Source: JBBRMU01 sp038230655 (GTDB lineage Bacteria; Patescibacteriota; Microgenomatia; UBA1406; GWC2-37-13). Taken from it: a stretch of 64,000 nt of DNA. Location: assembly GCA_038230655.1 (NCBI GenBank), contig JBBRMU010000003.1, forward strand, positions 1 through 64,000. Reading direction: 5' to 3'. The number at the start of each line of letters is the position of its first letter. The first letter of the stretch is position 1. Positions 59,106 through 64,000 of the stretch are shown in pieces. The notes beneath the pieces were generated by a model. The model did no database searches, had not been told where the DNA came from, and was given only the letters and a program-made list of their open reading frames with translations. The translations under genes were made by a program, and so were the position numbers.

Positions 59106-59692
59106 AATTTTTTGCCCATTCAACAGCTGAGATTGCAGGAAATGCAGTAGTAGGTGAGAATACTAAAATTTGGAACGATGCCCAAGTCAGAGAGGATGTT
59201 CAGATTGGAGAAGATTGTATTCTAGGAAAAAATGTCTATATTGATGTTGGTGTAAAGATAGGGAACAACTGCCGAATCCAAAATAATAGTTCACTTTTTC
59301 ATGGAACAATACTTGAAGACTTTGTGTTTATTGGGCCACATGTCGTATTTACGAATCATAAAGTTCCTCGAGCATTCAATAAACAAGGCATGGCGATCGG
59401 CCCAGAAGATTGGGTCGTGGGTAAGATAGCCGTGAAGTATGGAGCCTCGATCGGAGCACAAACAGTACTTGTTCCTGGAATAACTATCGGCAAGTTTGCT
59501 ATGATAGGAGCAGGATCAGTTGTAACAAAAGACGTTCCTGATTACACATTAGTATATGGAAATCCTGCAGCCGACAGAGGATTTGTTTGCCAATGCGGCG
59601 AAAAACTGGTTTTAAACGATGACAAAGCAATTTGTAGCTGTAATAAGAAGTATCAACTTGATAGTTCAAATATTTTATACATTCAAGAATAA
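59102..59692 (+). CDS. Hexapeptide-repeat sugar N-acetyltransferase (WbpD-like)
   Basis: A 196-residue left-handed beta-helix enzyme: 'IAGNAVVGENTKIWNDAQV', 'NVYIDVGVKIGNNCRIQNN', 'FIGPHVVFTNHKVPRAF', 'GITIGKFAMIGAGSVVTKDVPDYTLVYG' in part. It ends with a small Cys-rich ribbon ('GFVCQCGEKLVLNDDKAICSC'), seen in WbpD-type UDP-sugar 3-N-acetyltransferases. Matches acetylation after the aminotransferase at 54470. Overlaps the fusion gene by 4 nt. Confidence 0.88.
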   Translation: MKFFAHSTAEIAGNAVVGENTKIWNDAQVREDVQIGEDCILGKNVYIDVGVKIGNNCRIQNNSSLFHGTILEDFVFIGPHVVFTNHKVPRAFNKQGMAIGPEDWVVGKIAVKYGASIGAQTVLVPGITIGKFAMIGAGSVVTKDVPDYTLVYGNPAADRGFVCQCGEKLVLNDDKAICSCNKKYQLDSSNILYIQE

Positions 59693-59700
59693 TCTCAACT

Positions 59701-60741
59701 ATGAATACTCTATTTAAAGATAAAAACATTCTTATCACAGGGGGAACCGGAAGCATCGGATCAGAAATTCTTAAACACCTCCTTCCGCACAACCCAAAAA
59801 GAATTGTGATTTTTAGTCGTGATGAATATAAGCAACATGCACTCAAATATAAATACAACAATAACGCAAATATTGAGTATGTTATTGGAGATATAAAAGA
59901 CCTTGAGTCTCTTATGTATGTGAGCCAAGGTATGGATGTCATTTTTCATGCTGCAGCATTAAAACATGTACCAATTTCTGAAGAATCTCCAGAGGAGTTT
60001 ATTAAAACTAATATTGGTGGAAGTATCAATGTCAAAAAAGCAGCACTTACCAATAAAATTCCATTAGTGGTCTCGATAAGTACCGATAAAGCAGTTGACC
60101 CTTTAAATGTAATGGGAATGACGAAGGCACTGCAAGAGAAGATCTTTAGTTCGTTTTCTCTTCAGAAAAGAAATCATACAATTCGATTTGTAAATGTGAG
60201 ATTTGGAAATGTTATTGGCACAAAAGGAAGTTTATTTCCTATTCTCTATCATCAGATCAAAAATAACCTGCCTATCACTCTTACACATCTAGATATGACC
60301 CGTTTTTTCATGACAAAAGCAGACGCAATTCAGCTTGTTTTTTGGGCCGCAGAACATGGTAAAAATGGAGATACAATCATCAAAAAAATGAAGTCAATTA
60401 AAATAAAAGATCTGATTAGATTATTTCTTCAAGTAACTAAACAGCCAAAAAACTATCCTGTGAAAGAAATTGGAATACGAGTAGGTGAGAAGATGCACGA
60501 GTATCTGATTACTGCAGACGAGATATTTCGAACAAAACAAAACAAAGAGTTCCTCATCATTTCTCCTTATACACCAAATGCTCTCCAAGCAAATCTTATT
60601 CTCGATAAAAAAACCGCCTCACTTGAAGATCTAAACGACTTTTTTTCTAATAATCCCGCTTGTTTCTTTGAAGATAAAGAAGTTGTTGGAATGATAACTG
60701 AGTTCATTAAAGAAATTGATGCGAATATGCAGATCATTTAA
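59701..60741 (+). CDS. UDP-N-acetylglucosamine 4,6-dehydratase-type SDR (CapE/PseB family)
   Basis: A 346-residue nucleotide-sugar SDR: 'KNILITGGTGSIGSEIL', 'RDEYKQHAL', 'HAAALKHVP' and 'SISTDKAVDPLNVMGMTKALQEK' (in part). The catalytic position holds Met in place of Tyr before the Lys (Met-x3-Lys), which is normal for the inverting 4,6-dehydratases (CapE, WbjB, PseB). 'RFFMT' and 'EKMHEYLI' fit the family. It would feed a 6-deoxy-HexNAc such as a FucNAc or pseudaminic-type branch. The cupin gene starts 1 nt later. Confidence 0.88.
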   Translation: MNTLFKDKNILITGGTGSIGSEILKHLLPHNPKRIVIFSRDEYKQHALKYKYNNNANIEYVIGDIKDLESLMYVSQGMDVIFHAAALKHVPISEESPEEFIKTNIGGSINVKKAALTNKIPLVVSISTDKAVDPLNVMGMTKALQEKIFSSFSLQKRNHTIRFVNVRFGNVIGTKGSLFPILYHQIKNNLPITLTHLDMTRFFMTKADAIQLVFWAAEHGKNGDTIIKKMKSIKIKDLIRLFLQVTKQPKNYPVKEIGIRVGEKMHEYLITADEIFRTKQNKEFLIISPYTPNALQANLILDKKTASLEDLNDFFSNNPACFFEDKEVVGMITEFIKEIDANMQII

Positions 60742-60742
60742 T

Positions 60743-61125
60743 ATGCAGATTGTAAAGCTACGACAACATAAAGACGAACGAGGAATGTTGGTGGAAAATA
60801 CTCTTCCTGAAATAATGAAGCAGTCGAACCATTTTTTCGTTTCCAAATCTCAGCCAGGAGTTGTTCGGGGAAACCACTATCACACCCATAAATCGGAGTG
60901 GTTTTATGTGATTCAGGGAACATGTGAAATTATTGTAGAAGATATGAATACAAAAAAACGTGAAACAGTGACAATTAGATCCGAAGATGAGAATATTTTT
61001 CATATGGAACCAGGAAAAGCTCATGCATTTAAAAATATAGGGAAAGATGAACTCATTGTTCTTGCACTTATCAACGACGTTTTGATCCTGAAAATCCTGA
61101 CACAGTTCCCTATAAAATCTTATAG
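60743..61125 (+). CDS. Sugar-modifying cupin (CapF C-terminal-like), frameshifted near its end
   Basis: A single cupin domain: 'DERGMLVEN', 'SQPGVVRGNHYHTHKSEWFYVIQG' in part with the His metal ligands, and 'MEPGKAHAFKNIGKDELIV'. As written the frame runs on to 61288 and overlaps the next gene by 160 nt with unlike sequence. One extra T in the T4 run at 61080-61083 would instead give 'NDVFDPENPDTVPYKIL' and stop at 61125, 2 nt before the next ATG. That ending is typical of CapF-type cupins. Cupins here act as epimerases, isomerases or binding modules on nucleotide sugars. The ATG at 60743 is preferred over 60716. Confidence 0.75.
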
Positions 61126-61127
61126 CT

Positions 61128-62261
61128 ATGAATCAAGAAAAAAATATTTTGCTTGTTTCTCACTACACGCTTACTCCTGGACCAATGGACAAATTAGTAA
61201 GATACTTTCAAACTCATCTCTACAACACTACTTATATGACCTTTCCGCTATATCCAAAAAATGGTCTTCCCGTGCGAGTACAAAATGATAAAAACAAAAT
61301 TGAGTTCAAACTTAACCTCTACTTTCAGTATATTGTTGAAGGAGCAGCTGTTTTTTTTCAGTACAAGAAAAAAAACAGCTTCAAACACCAGTTTGATCTT
61401 TGTATTTGCGGAGATCCGCTGTCATTTCTTCATCTTTTCCTTCTAAAAAACCTGCTCAAAATTAAAAAAATAGTCTATCTGAATGTAGACTATACTGCAC
61501 AACGTTTTAAAAATCCAATTCTCAACTTCATCTATCTGAAATTAAACCAGTTTTCCATAAAACGCTGTGACTATCTTTTTTACCTAATTCCTGCGCTCGT
61601 AAATCAGCTTGATCCAGAAAAAAAATATCGCTCAAAGTCTTTTCATATTCGTCACTGGTTTAACTCAAAAAATATCGATCTCAACAAAAAACGTGAATCA
61701 CACTCGATCATTTTTGCAGGAAATATTACGTATGCCGTTGAGTTTGAAGAGCTCTTTATTGCACTCGTTGATCTTAAGAAAGAAAAAATTCCCTTTCATA
61801 TGAGTATATACGGGGAAGGGGATAAAAAAGACTCAGTGCTTAGGAGAGTTAAAGATCTAAATCTAGAATCAGAAATAATGTACAGAGGAGTAGCAAAAAA
61901 TGAAGATCTTACACAAACAATCTTTCCATCCTACCAGATAGGCATATGCCCCTATATCACAAAACCAGTACCAGGAAAATCTGAGCATATGTTCAACCTT
62001 ACTGATCTTTCAACTAAGTTAACTGAATACTGTGCGGCAGGTCTTCCTATCGTTACCACTCGCTTAAGCCCTGCCTTAGACGTTATTCCAGAAAATAAAT
62101 TTGGTTTTTTAGCTAATAATTCTCACCAATGGTATACAGCTTTAAAAACTCTTCTTCAAAATAAAGATCTCTGTAAGACGTATAGTAAAAACTCATTGGC
62201 GTACTCTAAAAATTACGACGAGGAGGTTGTTCTCACACCAATCATCAAAAAAATAGTATAA
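61128..62261 (+). CDS. Glycosyltransferase family 4
   Basis: A 377-residue GT-B protein. The N-terminal half ('LLVSHYTLTPGPMDKLVRYF') lacks a strong acceptor motif. The C-terminal half has 'HSIIFAGNITYAVEFEELF', 'MSIYGEGDKKDSVLRRV' and 'TKLTEYCAAGLPIVTTRLSPALDVI' in part, where the donor-binding Glu lies. Starts 2 nt after the corrected cupin end. The asparagine-synthetase-like gene follows after 11 nt. Confidence 0.82.
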   Translation: MNQEKNILLVSHYTLTPGPMDKLVRYFQTHLYNTTYMTFPLYPKNGLPVRVQNDKNKIEFKLNLYFQYIVEGAAVFFQYKKKNSFKHQFDLCICGDPLSFLHLFLLKNLLKIKKIVYLNVDYTAQRFKNPILNFIYLKLNQFSIKRCDYLFYLIPALVNQLDPEKKYRSKSFHIRHWFNSKNIDLNKKRESHSIIFAGNITYAVEFEELFIALVDLKKEKIPFHMSIYGEGDKKDSVLRRVKDLNLESEIMYRGVAKNEDLTQTIFPSYQIGICPYITKPVPGKSEHMFNLTDLSTKLTEYCAAGLPIVTTRLSPALDVIPENKFGFLANNSHQWYTALKTLLQNKDLCKTYSKNSLAYSKNYDEEVVLTPIIKKIV

Positions 62262-62272
62262 AATAATGAACT

Positions 62273-64000
62273 ATGTGTGGAATTTGCGGATTTAACTACC
62301 AAAATAAAAAGACGCTTAAAGCAATGAATGACGAAATAGCCCATCGTGGACCGAATGGAGAAGGATTTTATGTTGATGATCAAGTAAGCTTAGGACATCG
62401 CAGGCTGAGCATAATTGATCTAAAAGGGGGCAAAAACCCCATTTATAACGAGGATAAAAGCATTCTGATTATGTATAACGGGGAAGTCTATAACTATCGT
62501 ACTCTGCAGCCTGAACTCGAAAAAAAAGGACACCATTTTTATACTATTTGCGACACCGAGACCGTAGTTCATGCCTATGAAGAGTACAGTTTTGACTGCT
62601 TAAAACATTTTAACGGCATGTTTGCATTCTGTATTTATGATAGGAACAAAGATCTGCTTTTTCTTGCCCGTGACAGATTTGGAATCAAACCTCTCTACTA
62701 CTACCATAAAGATGGAAAGTTCATTTTTGCTTCTGAAATCAAAGCGATTCTTAAAAATCCAGATGTTGAAACTATGCCAAACGATAAAGTAATCAAAAAC
62801 TACTTAAAAAATAATATGATCCCGGAAGATATTCCAGAAACGTTCTATGAGAATATATTCAAATTAATGCCATCGCACTATGCAGTCGTCAAAGATGGTG
62901 AATTAAAAATAAAACGGTACTACAGCCTTAAAACAATCAACCATAATATCAGTAGTTCTGATAATGAAAAAGACCAGATTCAAAAATACCATGACCTTTT
63001 TACTGATTCAGTTAGACTTCGTCTCATTAGCGATGTTCCTGTTGGTTCTTGTCTATCAGGTGGAGTAGATTCATCGTCCATAGTTGCAGTGATCGATGAT
63101 CTACTGAAGAAAAAAGTTGAAGAAGGTTCTTCGGTGAAAGGCAAATTGAACTGCTTTTCAGCAGTGTATGATGACCCAACTTGCGATGAGCGCGAGTATA
63201 TTAAAGCTGCACTCAAAAATAAAAAAGCAATTTCCCACTATACATTTCCTATTGCAAAAGGCTTCTGGCACGACTTAAATAAAGTGATCTATCATCAAGA
63301 TGAGCCCACGGAGACGATTGCAGTGTATGCTCAGTACTGTGTTATGAGAATCGCTGAAGGAAAAGTAAAAGTACTGCTCGACGGGCAGGGGAGCGATGAG
63401 TCTGTTGCTGGCTATATTCCATACTACCGACACTATCTGCTTGATCTACTCAAAAACATCCAGATAATTCAATTTCTAAAAGAAGTCGTTTTTGGCTTTA
63501 ATTTTCACAAAGGCTTAATCAAATCTTTTATGACGATTACTAAGTCACAGCAGCTGAGTGCGAACTTTTTCCCAGATAACGCAGTTCCAAATGTCAACTA
63601 TATTCAAAATAGCAATATGTCGCTCACCGATAGACAGTTTTTTGACCTCAATCATAACTTGCCTAAAGTTCTCAAATATGAAGATCGAAACTCGATGGCT
63701 TTTGGCATCGAGGCGCGACTACCTTTTCTGGACTATCGGCTGGTTGAGTTCTCTTTTTCACTTCCTGAGAATATGAAGATCAGAAACGGATGGACAAAGT
63801 ATGTTCTTCGAGAAGCCATGACCGGAACAGTCGCCGATAAAATTGTCAAACGAAAAAGCAAGTATGGATACCCCGTTCCAGATTATGAATGGCTAACCAC
63901 AAATAAAGAGCACATTCTAAAAGTTTTTAAGTCTAAAAAATTTGCTGAAAGAGGCTACTTTAATCAACCAGAAATTGTGAAAGCATTTGAGACGTATATA
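62273..64000 (+). CDS. asnB: Asparagine synthetase (glutamine-hydrolysing) family, 3' truncated by window
   Basis: Open from the ATG at 62273 to the window end (576 codons, no stop). It starts MCGICGF, with Cys2 as the glutaminase nucleophile, then 'AHRGPNGEGFY', 'GHRRLSIIDL', 'MYNGEVYNYRTL', and the synthetase domain P-loop 'SCLSGGVDSSSIVA' and 'VLLDGQGSDESVAGYIPYY'. In a polysaccharide cluster, such proteins often amidate a uronic acid in the glycan rather than make asparagine for the cell; which one holds here is not decidable. Confidence 0.9.
   Translation, partial: MCGICGFNYQNKKTLKAMNDEIAHRGPNGEGFYVDDQVSLGHRRLSIIDLKGGKNPIYNEDKSILIMYNGEVYNYRTLQPELEKKGHHFYTICDTETVVHAYEEYSFDCLKHFNGMFAFCIYDRNKDLLFLARDRFGIKPLYYYHKDGKFIFASEIKAILKNPDVETMPNDKVIKNYLKNNMIPEDIPETFYENIFKLMPSHYAVVKDGELKIKRYYSLKTINHNISSSDNEKDQIQKYHDLFTDSVRLRLISDVPVGSCLSGGVDSSSIVAVIDDLLKKKVEEGSSVKGKLNCFSAVYDDPTCDEREYIKAALKNKKAISHYTFPIAKGFWHDLNKVIYHQDEPTETIAVYAQYCVMRIAEGKVKVLLDGQGSDESVAGYIPYYRHYLLDLLKNIQIIQFLKEVVFGFNFHKGLIKSFMTITKSQQLSANFFPDNAVPNVNYIQNSNMSLTDRQFFDLNHNLPKVLKYEDRNSMAFGIEARLPFLDYRLVEFSFSLPENMKIRNGWTKYVLREAMTGTVADKIVKRKSKYGYPVPDYEWLTTNKEHILKVFKSKKFAERGYFNQPEIVKAFETYI

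Noticed and set aside
1..64000. CRISPR arrays, prophage, insertion sequences or integrases
   Set aside because: No spaced direct-repeat arrays and no transposase, integrase or phage structural gene was recognised on either strand.
1..64000. Alternative genetic code (UGA as Gly, as in Gracilibacteria)
   Set aside because: UGA serves as a stop, for example in the gene ending at 28236 and in the ATGA overlaps of the polysaccharide cluster.

Overview
The window reads as a chromosomal segment from a reduced, AT-rich bacterium of the Candidate Phyla Radiation (Patescibacteria), most likely the Microgenomates group. The signs are many short or stripped-down housekeeping proteins (a release factor without its N-terminal domain, a short DnaX, a YbeY lacking its zinc motif), little central metabolism, and several small proteins of unknown function. 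UGA ends several genes (for example the one ending at 28236), so the code looks standard rather than the recoded Gracilibacteria code. The placement comes from reading protein sequences and is not a phylogenetic result.

Layout. 1-5760: a structured element, proS, a DHH-type phosphoesterase, rpsU, ybeY-like, dnaX, ybaB and prs. 5761-6880: mostly non-coding, with one small unknown gene and a candidate minus-strand RNA behind a perfect TTGACA-N17-TATAAT promoter. 6881-14629: recR, RNase J, a DUF59 protein, a 2H phosphoesterase, zinc-ribbon and hypothetical proteins, tRNA-Pro(CGG), a frameshifted HD phosphohydrolase, an F420-type oxidoreductase and cysS. 14634-20441 (minus strand): both subunits of ATP-citrate lyase, a sortase and an ADP-forming acyl-CoA synthetase. 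20649-21084: three tiny ORFs. 21093-30797: a membrane glycosyltransferase, rpsF-ssb-rpsR, CtpA and HtrA proteases, a second candidate structured RNA, hisS and a release factor. 30811-37739: a pilin-like membrane protein split by a frameshift, a second membrane glycosyltransferase, rpmE, rplJ-rplL and a beta-helix protein. 37851-48682: gyrB-ppa-gyrA, folD, miaA, lepA and pyk. 48742-64000: a 15-gene surface polysaccharide cluster running off the right edge inside an asparagine synthetase.

How the genes work together. The polysaccharide cluster holds a flippase, four glycosyltransferases, paired Gfo/Idh dehydrogenases and hexapeptide acyltransferases around a sugar aminotransferase, a CapE/PseB-type dehydratase and a cupin. 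This fits production of acetamido sugars for a glycan. ATP-citrate lyase would split citrate to oxaloacetate and acetyl-CoA, and the ADP-forming synthetase could recover ATP as acetyl-CoA goes to acetate; this is the most unexpected metabolism in the window.

Two genome-wide patterns stand out. At least fifteen genes have an exact TATAAT 5-10 nt before the start codon, which places the transcription start at or next to the ATG (leaderless messages). Strong Shine-Dalgarno sites are seen mainly before a few small genes and rplL. Three genes each carry a one-base deletion in a homopolymer that splits a recognisable protein. This is either consensus error or real decay.
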